DNA of 64,000 bases from JBAYIE01 sp965279165 (GTDB taxonomy: Bacteria > Bacteroidota > Bacteroidia > UKL13-3): NCBI GenBank assembly GCA_965279165.1, contig OZ257140.1, positions 2,480,001-2,544,000 on the forward strand, read 5' to 3'. Both the position numbers and the translations under genes were made by a program. Shown here piece by piece: positions 26,232 through 36,200 of the stretch (position 1 is its first letter; every line of letters starts with the position of its first letter). The notes below the pieces were generated by a model, which did no database searches, was not told the DNA's origin, and worked only from the letters and a program-made list of their open reading frames with translations.

Positions 26232-27302
26232 ATGAACCCCCAGAAAATAGATATCCGTTTACTCGCTGAAAGTGAACTAAAAGCACTGTTTGTAGAGCGA
26301 AACGACAAAGCCTTCAGGGGGCAACAAGTATTTGAGTGGCTGTGGAAGAAATCTGTTACCGACTTCGATGCAATGAGCAATTTGGGTAAAGAAACCCGCG
26401 ACTGGCTTAAGGAAAACTATGTAATTAACCCGATAATTGTTGAGGATAAGCAGGTTAGTAAGGACCGAACGATTAAAAGTACTTTTAAACTGCATGATGG
26501 ATTTCTGGTAGAAGGGGTTCTTATACCTACCGAAGAACGCGTTACTGCTTGTGTTTCTTCCCAAGTTGGATGTAGTTTAACATGCAAATTTTGCGCTACC
26601 GGAAAAATGGAAAGGGTTAGAAATCTTACCGCCGGAGAAATTTATGACCAGGTTGTTGCCATTCGCAACCAGGCAATTGAACATTATGGAATTCCATTAA
26701 CCAATATTGTGTATATGGGAATGGGAGAGCCTTTGTTAAATTATGCCAATGTAATGCAAAGCATAGAAATGATTACTTCAGAAAAAGGCTTGCATATGGC
26801 ATCCGATAGAATTACAGTTTCTACAGCAGGTATTGCAAAAATGATTCGAAAACTGGCAGATGACAAGGTGAAGTTTAACTTGGCATTGTCGCTGCATGCA
26901 GCTAATGATAAAAAGCGCGATCAAATTATGCCGATAAACGAAAGCAATAGTTTGGAAGCAGTTACAGATGCCTTACAATATTTTAGTCGCAATGCCAGGG
27001 GAAAATTAACTTTTGAATATATCGCTTTTCATAATTTTAATGAAAGTATTGCCGATGCACGAGAGCTCATTAACTTATGTAAAAAAGTACCCGCTAAAGT
27101 AAATATCATTGAATACAATCCGATTGGAGATGGTGTTTTTACGAAAGCTGATACCGAAAAAATAGACCAGTTTGTAAATTATCTTGGAAAAAACGGAGTG
27201 ATAGCAACCGTAAGAAGAAGTCGTGGCAAAGATATCGATGCTGCATGTGGTCAATTGGCAAACAAGAAGCATCCGGAGTCCATCATGGCCTCAAAATCAT
27301 AA
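26232..27302 (+). CDS. rlmN: 23S rRNA/tRNA adenine-C2 methyltransferase RlmN
   Basis: 356 residues. This radical-SAM enzyme methylates A2503 of 23S rRNA and A37 of some tRNAs. The iron-sulfur motif CxxxCxxC is at Cys114, Cys118 and Cys121 (GCSLTCKFCATG). Other landmarks are YMGMGEPLLN near residue 163, the SAM-binding VSTAG, NLALSLHAAND near 217, NIIEYNPIGDG near 290, and the C-terminal cysteine at residue 339 (AACGQLANK) that forms the methyl-carrying thiol. It is the first gene of a likely operon with the arginase-family gene (32 bp downstream) and the cysteine desulfurase gene. Confidence 0.96.
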   Translation: MNPQKIDIRLLAESELKALFVERNDKAFRGQQVFEWLWKKSVTDFDAMSNLGKETRDWLKENYVINPIIVEDKQVSKDRTIKSTFKLHDGFLVEGVLIPTEERVTACVSSQVGCSLTCKFCATGKMERVRNLTAGEIYDQVVAIRNQAIEHYGIPLTNIVYMGMGEPLLNYANVMQSIEMITSEKGLHMASDRITVSTAGIAKMIRKLADDKVKFNLALSLHAANDKKRDQIMPINESNSLEAVTDALQYFSRNARGKLTFEYIAFHNFNESIADARELINLCKKVPAKVNIIEYNPIGDGVFTKADTEKIDQFVNYLGKNGVIATVRRSRGKDIDAACGQLANKKHPESIMASKS

Positions 27303-27334
27303 ATCGAACATTTAATTATATTTGCTTTTTTTAT

Positions 27335-28228
27335 ATGAAATACCTGAACGCAAAAAAGAATTTTCTGGCAATAACAGAAGATAAATATTGCAATTACAAA
27401 GAATCTAAATTTGTAATTCAATGTGCCCCTTATGAATATACGTCATCCTATTTACAGGGCTCTTCTAAAGGTCCTGAAGCCATTTTAAATGCCTCACAAT
27501 TTGTTGAATTGTACGATGAAGAATTGGATCAGGAAACGTATACCAAATGTGGAATTTGTACCGTTCCGCCAATGGACTTTAAAAATAAGGTGGATGCTCG
27601 TGCCATCAAATATATCCGTAAAGTAACTGCGGGGTTGTTAAAGGATAATAAATTTCCTATTACCATCGGAGCAGAGCATACCATAACATTCGGAACCATG
27701 CAAGCAATCAAGGAGAAATATCCGGATGTTTGTTTGTTGCAAATTGATGCACATTCCGATTTAAGAGAAAGTTACCACGACAACCCATATTCCCACGCAA
27801 GTGTGATGAAAAGGGTGCATGATATGGGAGTTTCTTTAACGCAGATAGGAATCCGAGCACAATGCATAGAAGAAGCAACTTTGATAAAAAAATCAGGGAA
27901 TATCCATACTTTTTATGCGCATCAAATCAGAAACAATCCGCAATGGATGGTTCAGGCTTTAAAAACGATCGGAAAAAATGTGTATATCAGTATCGATGCA
28001 GATGGATTTGATCCTTCGGTTGTTCCGGCAGTAGGTACAGCTGAGCCAAACGGACTATTCTGGAATGAAACCCTTGAATTTTTGAAAATGGTTTGTGATA
28101 AAAAGAATGTTGTTGGTTTTGATGTAGTTGAAATTGCACCGGCTAAAGGTTCTATTCTTTCAGAATATACCATGGCTAAATTAATTTATCGTTTAATCGG
28201 ATACATACTTAACGGGAAAAAGAAATAA
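27335..28228 (+). CDS. Arginase/agmatinase-family ureohydrolase
   Basis: 297 residues starting at the ATG at 27335 (MKYLNAKKN); the earlier in-frame ATG lies inside rlmN and is unlikely. Binuclear manganese motifs are present: GAEHTITFG near residue 113, IDAHSDLRESYHDNPYSHA near 135 (DAHxD), and SIDADGFDPSVVPAVGTAEPNG near 220 (DxDxxDP). The agmatinase-like TGTP-type loop reads AVGTAEPNG. The substrate could be agmatine (putrescine synthesis), arginine or guanidinobutyrate; agmatine is the commonest for this type. It lies between rlmN and the cysteine desulfurase gene with 4-bp spacing to the latter, so coexpression is expected. Confidence 0.85.
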   Translation: MKYLNAKKNFLAITEDKYCNYKESKFVIQCAPYEYTSSYLQGSSKGPEAILNASQFVELYDEELDQETYTKCGICTVPPMDFKNKVDARAIKYIRKVTAGLLKDNKFPITIGAEHTITFGTMQAIKEKYPDVCLLQIDAHSDLRESYHDNPYSHASVMKRVHDMGVSLTQIGIRAQCIEEATLIKKSGNIHTFYAHQIRNNPQWMVQALKTIGKNVYISIDADGFDPSVVPAVGTAEPNGLFWNETLEFLKMVCDKKNVVGFDVVEIAPAKGSILSEYTMAKLIYRLIGYILNGKKK

Positions 28229-28232
28229 CAAT

Positions 28233-29387
28233 ATGAGTACGGAAACAAGAATATATTTCGACAATGCGGCAACTACTCCGCTCGACAAAGAGGTAATTGC
28301 CGCAATGATGGAAGTGATGCAGGAATCTTATGGAAATCCATCTGCGGCCCATGCACAAGGCAGAATCGTTCGCACACTGATAGAAGACTCGCGACGTAAA
28401 ATTGCCAAATTATTGAATTGCACCCCGGGCGAAATATTTTTCACTTCAGGTGGAACAGAAGCCGATAATATGGCTATTCGTCAATCGGTACAATTTTCGG
28501 GCATTAAAAATGTGATTACTTCACCAATCGAACACCATGCCGTTTTGCATACCATAGAAGAATTGGATAAAGATGGCAAGGCAAAAATGCATTTGATTAA
28601 ATTACTACCTAACGGACATATTGATTTTACCTCATTGGAAACTTTGTTGCAGCAGAATTCAAATAGTTTGGTTTCTCTGATGCATGTGAACAATGAAATA
28701 GGAAATTTACTGGATCTCGAAAAAACAGGAGAGTTGTGTAAAAAATACAACGCACTTTTTCATTGCGATGCGGTTCAAACCGTGGGTCATTATACTTTTG
28801 ATTTACAAAAATTACATATTAATTTTTTAGCAGCCGGTGCCCATAAATTCAATGGTCCAAAAGGGGTTGGATTTATTTACATGAATGCCGCTACCAAATT
28901 ACATCCTTTTATAACCGGTGGTTCTCAGGAACGCAACATGCGAGCAGGTACCGAAAATGTGTATGGCATTGTTGGCATGGCTAAGGCGCTTGAAGTTTGT
29001 TATCGCGACCTCGAAAAAGACAAAGCCAATATGATGGAAGTTCGTAATTATATGAAGAGCCGTTTAATGGATACAATTCCCGGAATTTCTTTTAATGGGG
29101 ATGTAGATGGTCAATCAACGTATACGGTATTAAGTGCATCATTTCCTCCTTCTCCAATTAGTGAAATGATGTTGTTTAAATTGGATATCGCGGGAGTTTC
29201 GGCATCGGGTGGTAGTGCTTGTTCTTCCGGATCAAGTATAGGGTCACATGTATTAAATGCAATTGGCGCAAGTCCTGAAAGAGCCTCTGTAAGATTCTCC
29301 TTTGGCAAGCAAAATACAAAGGCAGAAGTTGATGAGGTTATTATCAAATTGCAGGAAATGCTTAAGTTAGGGGTGAGTGGTCAGTAG
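28233..29387 (+). CDS. Cysteine desulfurase, NifS/IscS type (class V aminotransferase)
   Basis: 384 residues. This PLP enzyme mobilises sulfur from L-cysteine as a persulfide for iron-sulfur clusters or tRNA thiolation. The opening YFDNAATTPLDKEV is diagnostic. The PLP-binding lysine is in AGAHKFNGPKG near residue 204, preceded by HCDAVQTVGH. The persulfide-carrying cysteine is in SGGSACSSGS near residue 329, in the longer flexible loop typical of group I (NifS/IscS). The final residues (LGVSGQ) and the stop codon are encoded within the beginning of heptamer array E, so the natural C-terminus has probably been altered by the repeats. Confidence 0.93.
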   Translation: MSTETRIYFDNAATTPLDKEVIAAMMEVMQESYGNPSAAHAQGRIVRTLIEDSRRKIAKLLNCTPGEIFFTSGGTEADNMAIRQSVQFSGIKNVITSPIEHHAVLHTIEELDKDGKAKMHLIKLLPNGHIDFTSLETLLQQNSNSLVSLMHVNNEIGNLLDLEKTGELCKKYNALFHCDAVQTVGHYTFDLQKLHINFLAAGAHKFNGPKGVGFIYMNAATKLHPFITGGSQERNMRAGTENVYGIVGMAKALEVCYRDLEKDKANMMEVRNYMKSRLMDTIPGISFNGDVDGQSTYTVLSASFPPSPISEMMLFKLDIAGVSASGGSACSSGSSIGSHVLNAIGASPERASVRFSFGKQNTKAEVDEVIIKLQEMLKLGVSGQ

Positions 29388-29475
29388 GCATTGGTCATTA
29401 GGGATTGGTCATTAGTCATTAGGCAATAGTCATTAGGTAAAAGAAACGGTGAACCGTATTACTAATCACTAACCA
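29372..29475. repeat. Heptamer repeat array E (TCATTAG type)
   Basis: Degenerate 7-mers (GTCATTA, GGCATTG, TCATTAG, GGCAATA) that begin within the last codons of the cysteine desulfurase gene and continue toward the convergent lipoprotein gene. The end of the array (CACTAACCACTTCGCACCAAGCACTT) is, in reverse complement, related to the GTGCTTGGTG blocks of arrays B and D. Confidence 0.78.
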
Positions 29476-29494
29476 CTTCGCACCAAGCACTTCT

Positions 29495-30073
29495 TCATGG
29501 TACATTTGAAAGCGCATATTTAACAATTCCAACACTTCTTCGGATATCTTTTTTCTCTTCATTAAAAAAGTAAAGGCCATCATCGGATTCCCAATAAAGA
29601 TTGCCATTTTTAGGAGAAATCATTTTATAATTAAAAGTGAGTTCTTTCACCATATTTTTTTCTTTCAAAGCATGGCTATAATCTGTTCCTAGTCGTTTTT
29701 TACTCAATACCGAATGGTAATTACCACCGGTAGATACACCTGTTTTACTTCCGTATACATAATAGGAATCTACTTTTAAAAAGATTACCATAGAATAGTT
29801 AGGAGTGTCTTTTCTACTTAAAACAAATCCTTGTTTGTTTAATTCATTTAGGCCTGCCTGTTTTATTTTCTGTTCAAAAGCAGGAGAAATAAATTCAGGA
29901 GAAAGGTTTTGAATTTCTACTTTCACCGTTTTTGGAAAATGATAAATGGTTTGTGTATTAGGTTCGCGGACTTTTTTGCGATACCAATACCGTTTTTCGC
30001 AGGAGGCTGCTAAAAATGAAAGCAGCAAAATACTCCAGGTAAAGGTGTTGATATGGCGGAAGTTATAACCCAT
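29495..30073 (-). CDS. Lipoprotein of unknown function
   Basis: 192 residues from the ATG at 30073 (MGYNFRHINTF). A start ten codons earlier is possible but adds residues that do not fit a signal peptide. The hydrophobic segment WSILLLSFLAASC is followed by the lipobox cysteine near residue 25. The mature part is basic at first (EKRYWYRKKVREP), then a mixed alpha/beta domain with VKVEIQNLSPEFISPAFEQKIKQAG, FLKVDSYYVYG and LYWESDDGLYFF. The pattern (a resistance to a clear Pfam match and repeated 'variable part of a transport or pilus subunit' look) gives no safe function. Orientation is opposite to the desulfurase operon. Confidence 0.6.
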   Translation of the reverse strand: MGYNFRHINTFTWSILLLSFLAASCEKRYWYRKKVREPNTQTIYHFPKTVKVEIQNLSPEFISPAFEQKIKQAGLNELNKQGFVLSRKDTPNYSMVIFLKVDSYYVYGSKTGVSTGGNYHSVLSKKRLGTDYSHALKEKNMVKELTFNYKMISPKNGNLYWESDDGLYFFNEEKKDIRRSVGIVKYALSNVP

Positions 30074-30221
30074 GTTTCGGAATACAAATATATTTAAATA
30101 CAAGAGGGAAAAAGAAGAATTTCGGTTGCATGCAACAATTCACATAAGCATCATATAAATTCATTTGGCAACTAAATAGAAACACGTAATTTGCTCCAAT
30201 AATTACCTATATCATTATTGT

Positions 30222-33080
30222 ATGACACGGCTAGTGGTTTGTTTTATTTTTTATTGGTTAACCCTGTCATCCTTGTATGCGCAAAATAAAACAGGAATTA
30301 TCCAGGGTATCATAAAAGATAAGAAAGACAATTCGGAACTAATTGGGGTTAGTGTACTCATCAAAGGCACTTCTTTTGGAGCGGCAACCGATGTGAACGG
30401 AAAATTCAGTATCAAAAATATTAAGCCGGGAGAATACAGTATTGAAGTCACCTATATTGGTTATACAAAAGTTTTAATAACCGGAATACGTGTAAAAGCC
30501 GGTGAAATAAAAGAACTAAATGTGGAGATGCAGCCATCAACTTATACCATTGATGAAGATGTGGTAATTGTTGGAAAGCGGCCATTAATCGATATTGATA
30601 AAGCACAATCGGTAAATACCATTTCGCAAGAAGCCATTGATCTGGCTCCATCCCGTCAATTACAACAAATTGTAAATACCCAACCGGGTGTGATACAATC
30701 TCCGGCCGGTGTGAGTATCCGCGGAAGTCGAACCTACGAAACCGGAGTTTTTATTGATGGGGTGAGGGTTACAGATCCCTTAGCCGGAACCGGATTTGGA
30801 TTGGATATCGGTTCAAATGCCATCAGCGATATTGAAATTACAACCGGTGGAATTGGCGCGGATGTAGGAGATGCAACATCTGGTGTAATTAGAACAAAAA
30901 CGAGAAGAGGGGGAGACAAATTAGAAGTATCTGCCAATTACAAAAGGGACAATTTCGGATTCAATAAGGACTATCAAAGTTGTTGGAATTCGCAGATTGC
31001 GGAGTTAAATTTTAATGGACCATTATTTAAAAAAACCTTGGCAAACAGATTGAAATTTTCGGTCGCATTAAAGGCATCTTTTACGGATGAATTTTATAAA
31101 AATCCTGCAAACCAAGTGAAATCCTCTTTGTACGACGGTAACAATGGAAAAACTTGGGCTCCTTACCAGGATAACCGATGGAGTGCCTTTGCCAATCTGC
31201 ATTATAAATTTAAACAAGGCAAAACAATTACACTTACTCAGATTAGATCGGTTACGGTAAATCAGGATGTAAATATGCTTCGGATATTTGGGAATGATTT
31301 GCCTTATCAACCCGGATATCAATATAATTTTTCGCAAATGATGGATAATGCAAATACCTATACGCATGATTCATATGTTACCTCTCTGGATTGGAAACAT
31401 TCTATCAACAATCGGTTTACGTACACCGTTTTATTGTCGCGTTTTTTCGTGCGATTGCGAGCAGATGCAAATGGAAGATATTGGCGACCGGATGATGTGG
31501 ATGCTGAATTTGATCCGGCAAGTATCACCTTGTTTCCAACCACTTATTTTAATCCGGGGGCAGATATTAGTTATGTAAACATGCCAAGTGGCTTTTATAA
31601 TAATGGAGGAATTGCCACGCTATGGCACGACCATTATTTTGAAGAGTATACTGCTAAAGTGGAAGGAAATTTAGTTTCTAAAAACTCTTTGAATACACTC
31701 GTTTTTGGAGCGGAGTTAAAATTTCAGGAAATGCAATGGATTGATATCATTCGTCCTTGGATTGGGGCTCCAATACCATTGGCAAGTGGCGAAAGTTCGC
31801 AAAGTTTTCGTTTGGGTCAACAAAGCGATGTATGGCAGGTTAATCCGCAAAGAGGTGGTTTTTATGTGATGGACCAGATAAAATACAAAGGATTGGTTGC
31901 AAGTATTGGGGGAAGGTTAGAGTATTGGGCACCCGGAAAATATGTAGACGATGCTATTAACGATCCCACCACGCCAATTCTGCCTGAATTCAGAGAAAGT
32001 TATTTGGATAACAGTGTAAAAATCGGCGACCTGCGTTATAAGTTTCGATTCTTACCAAAAATATCCGCAACCTTTCCGATTCGCGAAAACCAAATGCTTT
32101 ATTTTAACTATACGCATACAACGATTTTACCACATCCTTCTTATGTGTATCCCGGATTTAATCCATTGTATCAGGATCGGTCAACGGTTGCCAGTGTAGG
32201 TAATCCGGATTTAAATCCGGAAGTAGATATTAGCTATGAAATCGGTTTGAAAACACAAATTACCAGCAACGATGCCTTAACACTTACCGCTTTCTGGAAA
32301 GATAAATACGATTTTATTACCTCAACATCTTTGCTTATTCCGGATGTAACGGGAAGAGAGGTTTCGAGAACCATTCGCATTAATAGCGATTATGCCCGAT
32401 CAAGAGGTTTAGAATTGGGATACATAAAACGAATTGGAAATTGGTATAATGGTCAAATGGCAATTACCTACATGACCACAACAGGTCAAAGTGCCAGTGC
32501 GAACGAAGCAATTAAAGATTTACAGGCAAGCGGTTCGGTGGAAGATACCAAAGAATATTTTTTACCATGGGATATTCCGGTTGATTTTAAAACCAACCAC
32601 TTGTTTAAATTTAGCAATAAGGAAGGAGCATTTGGACAAAGTTGGCTAAACAATATGAGTTTTTATTTTGAAACTGTATTGCGTTCAGGAGTAAGATACA
32701 CGCCATATATTTTCGACCGCAACGATCCAAATACAGGTAGGCCAATGTACGTAGTAGATCCAAATCCGGATGCCCGTTGGAGCAAGGTAGGAGAGTATTG
32801 GTTCTGGGCTGATTTTACTTTTTCGAAATGGTGGAAAATCAAGAAAACTGCAGTTGTTACTTTTAATATTCAAATCACCAATCTGTTTAACAATAAGAAT
32901 GCTGCCATTATCAATCCGGTTACAGGCAAGGCATACGAATACGGCGACAATGTACCGGATACATGGGTGGATCCAAGATACAGGGATCCTCGTTTAGGGG
33001 TAACCGGACCAACACCCGAAAATCCGGCAAGGTATTTGGCGCAAAGGCATATTATTACCGGAATTGCCATTAAATTTTAA
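30222..33080 (+). CDS. TonB-dependent outer-membrane receptor with carboxypeptidase-regulatory-like domain
   Basis: 952 residues. Signal peptide about 1-20 (ending SLYAQ); a CarboxypepD_reg-like beta-sandwich domain at about 25-112 (GVSVLIKGTSFGAATDVNGKFSI); a plug domain about 120-235 with SRQLQQIVNTQPGV and GVSIRGSRTYETGVFIDGV; then a beta-barrel to the C-terminal aromatic ending GIAIKF. Such receptors import siderophores, glycans or other ligands using energy from TonB-ExbBD. No SusD-type partner follows, so it is not a classical polysaccharide-utilisation pair; the ligand is unknown. The next gene downstream encodes a secreted T9SS protein. A 12-bp palindrome (GTTGCATGCAAC) at 30125-30136 lies in its upstream region. 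Confidence 0.87.
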   Translation: MTRLVVCFIFYWLTLSSLYAQNKTGIIQGIIKDKKDNSELIGVSVLIKGTSFGAATDVNGKFSIKNIKPGEYSIEVTYIGYTKVLITGIRVKAGEIKELNVEMQPSTYTIDEDVVIVGKRPLIDIDKAQSVNTISQEAIDLAPSRQLQQIVNTQPGVIQSPAGVSIRGSRTYETGVFIDGVRVTDPLAGTGFGLDIGSNAISDIEITTGGIGADVGDATSGVIRTKTRRGGDKLEVSANYKRDNFGFNKDYQSCWNSQIAELNFNGPLFKKTLANRLKFSVALKASFTDEFYKNPANQVKSSLYDGNNGKTWAPYQDNRWSAFANLHYKFKQGKTITLTQIRSVTVNQDVNMLRIFGNDLPYQPGYQYNFSQMMDNANTYTHDSYVTSLDWKHSINNRFTYTVLLSRFFVRLRADANGRYWRPDDVDAEFDPASITLFPTTYFNPGADISYVNMPSGFYNNGGIATLWHDHYFEEYTAKVEGNLVSKNSLNTLVFGAELKFQEMQWIDIIRPWIGAPIPLASGESSQSFRLGQQSDVWQVNPQRGGFYVMDQIKYKGLVASIGGRLEYWAPGKYVDDAINDPTTPILPEFRESYLDNSVKIGDLRYKFRFLPKISATFPIRENQMLYFNYTHTTILPHPSYVYPGFNPLYQDRSTVASVGNPDLNPEVDISYEIGLKTQITSNDALTLTAFWKDKYDFITSTSLLIPDVTGREVSRTIRINSDYARSRGLELGYIKRIGNWYNGQMAITYMTTTGQSASANEAIKDLQASGSVEDTKEYFLPWDIPVDFKTNHLFKFSNKEGAFGQSWLNNMSFYFETVLRSGVRYTPYIFDRNDPNTGRPMYVVDPNPDARWSKVGEYWFWADFTFSKWWKIKKTAVVTFNIQITNLFNNKNAAIINPVTGKAYEYGDNVPDTWVDPRYRDPRLGVTGPTPENPARYLAQRHIITGIAIKF

Positions 33081-33221
33081 GGATAATAATTCCTTTGACC
33101 TGTTGTGATACGGTATTAATATAGCCATATTTTGTTTGAAATGCATTTCAGATAAATTTATCAAGATTGCTATCAAATTATCAAACAGGTTCTTATATTG
33201 CATGCTACAAATTTTCAAATT

Positions 33222-36200
33222 ATGAAAAAAATATACTTCCTTTTAGTGTTGTCATTTTTCTATATGGCTTCATATGCACAGCTCTCCTTAAACGAGAACT
33301 TCAATTATGGCAGCACACAAGATTCATTACCTTCTACTGGTATTGCTTCCGGAGTTTGGTATGTTCATAGTGGGACTGCTGATCCGGTTCAATATCTTCC
33401 TACGGGTTTAACTTATACCAATTATCCATCTTCAGGAATTGGAGGGGCCGCATTTGCATGGCACGGATCCGGTTCAAGAAGAGACATCAATCGCGAAGTT
33501 ATTCCAACTCTTAGTTCAGGAATAGTATACACTTCTTATTTATTGAATGTTAAAGCCTCAGGTGGTGCAACTGCAGATTATTTTTTCCATTTATGTGATT
33601 CCGCTGGTCCTACAAGTAGTAATGTTTTTAGAGGAAAATTTTGGGTTAAAGACGGGTCAACAGGTGGTAAATTTGTTTTGGGTTTAACCAAAGGTGCTAC
33701 CGTAGCTAGTGCGGTTTGGTCTGGCGATTTGGATACCAATGTTACTTATATAGTAGTATTAAAATATGTTATTATACCTGGAGCAACCAACGATAGTACT
33801 TATGCATATGTGATTAAAACCGGATTACCTGCATCTGAACCTATACCTACATTAACAGCAACAGATGTTACACAAACTGATTTAAAATATGTGAAAGCCG
33901 TGTGTATTAGACAAGGAGGTACTGGTACCGCTGCACATACAATTGATGGAATTAGAGTTGGTAGCACATGGGCCGATGTTGTTGTAGGAGGGGGTAAATT
34001 ACCCGTTCCACCAGTGTTTGGTTTAATCGTTGCCGGAACCGGACAAACAACCATGAATATTAATTGGCAAAAAGCTCCCGGATATGTGGATAGCACGATG
34101 ACAACCCTTGTGTTTTTAAAGAAAGGTTCTGCTGTTACAGTAGGTACTCCAAATAAAAATTCAAATGATTATATACCGAATACCAATTGGACAATTGGTG
34201 GAACCAGATACCAAAATGATACTGCAGCTAAATGTGTTTTTAATGCGGATGGAAATACTGTAAATATAACCGGATTAGCGCAAGGTACAGCATATTTTGC
34301 GATGGTAGTTTGTGTACGAAATGCAGATTCAGCATATTCTACTCCTTCCGGTTTAAGTGGAATTACTTTTGGATCAGTTACACCTCCTTTGCCTGTTTTT
34401 GCGTTAAGCGTGAAATTCACCTCCCCAACCTCAGCAGATGTTTCCTTCCAAAAAGATTCATCCCATATTGATAGTTTGATAACCATTTTAGGATTTGTAA
34501 AAAAAGGACCCAATTTATTTCCCGGCACACCTACAAAGAGCCCGAACTATTATACCGCTAATTCAAATTATACATTGGCAACATCAACTTACGAAAATGA
34601 TAGTCTTGCAAAGTGCGTATTTAAAGGAGATACAACGAAATTTACCGTTACCGGCTTAACTGCAGCTACACCATTTTCTTTTATGTTATTGGTAGTTAGA
34701 GACAAGGATACCGTGTATTCGAATGCAACCATTAAAGTAGATACTTCTTTATCCAACAGACCACTGCCTATTTCGAGTTTAAAATTCAGCAACATGACCA
34801 CCAACTCGGGTATGTTAACCTGGAACCCTGCAGTGAATTATACCGATAGCAACATGACTACTTTGGTATTTTTAAAACAAGGAAGCGCGGTTAATTTCCC
34901 GCCATTTAGTACAGGTAAAGATGGGGTGTTTTATACGGCTAACAGCAACTTTGCAGGAAACGGAACCCGATTCGAATTTGATTCTGCAGCAAAATGCGTT
35001 TTCAATGCCGACTCCATTAAAACCATCATCACCGGTTTGCTTCCAAACACCCTTTACCATGCTGTTGCATTTGTAGTGAAAAAAACTGATTCGTCTTATT
35101 ATTCAAACCCTACCATAGGTAATGGATCCACCATTGGTGGTCCGGCAGCTGTTACTTCCTTAATAGTAAACGGAACAGGTCAAAATTCGGCTTTAGTTAA
35201 ATGGAATAGGCCAGCAGGTTATAGCAGTGCGTTGCTTCAAACCTTGGTATTTGTTAAACCGCTCAATCCGATTCTGAATAGTACGCCAAAAAATAATGCG
35301 GCGTATTATATTGCAAATTCTGATTTTAGTGCTGGAGGAACGCCATTCGAAAATGATACCTTGGCAAAATGTGTATTCAATGGAGATACCAATTTTGTGG
35401 ACGTAACCGGTTTGAATTTAAGTACACTTTACCACGTGCTGGTTTATACCGTTAGGATTGGCGATTCTGTTTATTCAAATGGAGTTGCAGGGAATGGTTC
35501 TACATTTGGTTTGGTTCCACCTCCTATTCCTGTAGTAAATGCAAATTCAAATAATACAGGTAGCAATACCGGTGTGGTAGCATGGTTAAAGGATTCCATG
35601 CATGTGGATAGTAATACGAATATTATGGTGTTCGCAAAAAAAGGAACGCCAATCAATCAGGGTTCACCTAAAAAATCCGCAAATTCCTATACTGCCGATG
35701 CAGATTTCAGTGCAAATGGTACGCGTTTTGAAAATGACTCGTTGGCAAAATGTGCCTATATAGGCGACGCTATTAAGGTTGCTATGTTAGGTCTTGAACC
35801 AGCCACAACCTATCACTTTGTAGTTTATGTTGTGAGAGATAATGATTCAGCATGGTCTGTTGCTAAAACAACAACCTTTACAACCGGACTTCCTCTTCCG
35901 CAACCGGTATTAAACCTAACTATGTCAGGTGTTTCGCTTTCATCTTCTAAAATTGGTTGGACAAAACCGGTAGGATATAATAATGCAACTATGTCGACCT
36001 TGGTATTTGTAAAAGAAAGTGCAGCAGTTAATGCCGGAACGCCAACAAAACCATCCGCAACTTATACTGCTTCATCTACCTTTATGTTAGGTACCACTTA
36101 TCAAAATGATTCGTCGGCTTATACCGTTTATAAAGGAGATACCAATTTTGTAAATGTGTTAAACCTAAAACGCGGAATCACTTATCATGTTTTGGCTTAT

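Noticed and set aside
27245..27334. Upstream start for the arginase-family gene inside rlmN
   Set aside because: It would overlap rlmN by 58 bp and add non-family residues; the ATG at 27335 gives a normal N-terminus.
30125..30136. 12-bp palindrome GTTGCATGCAAC as an operator for the TonB receptor gene
   Set aside because: A single short palindrome with no second copy in the window; it could be chance.
30222..33080. SusC-type half of a polysaccharide utilisation locus
   Set aside because: There is no SusD-like gene or glycoside hydrolase gene nearby; the next genes are T9SS cargo.
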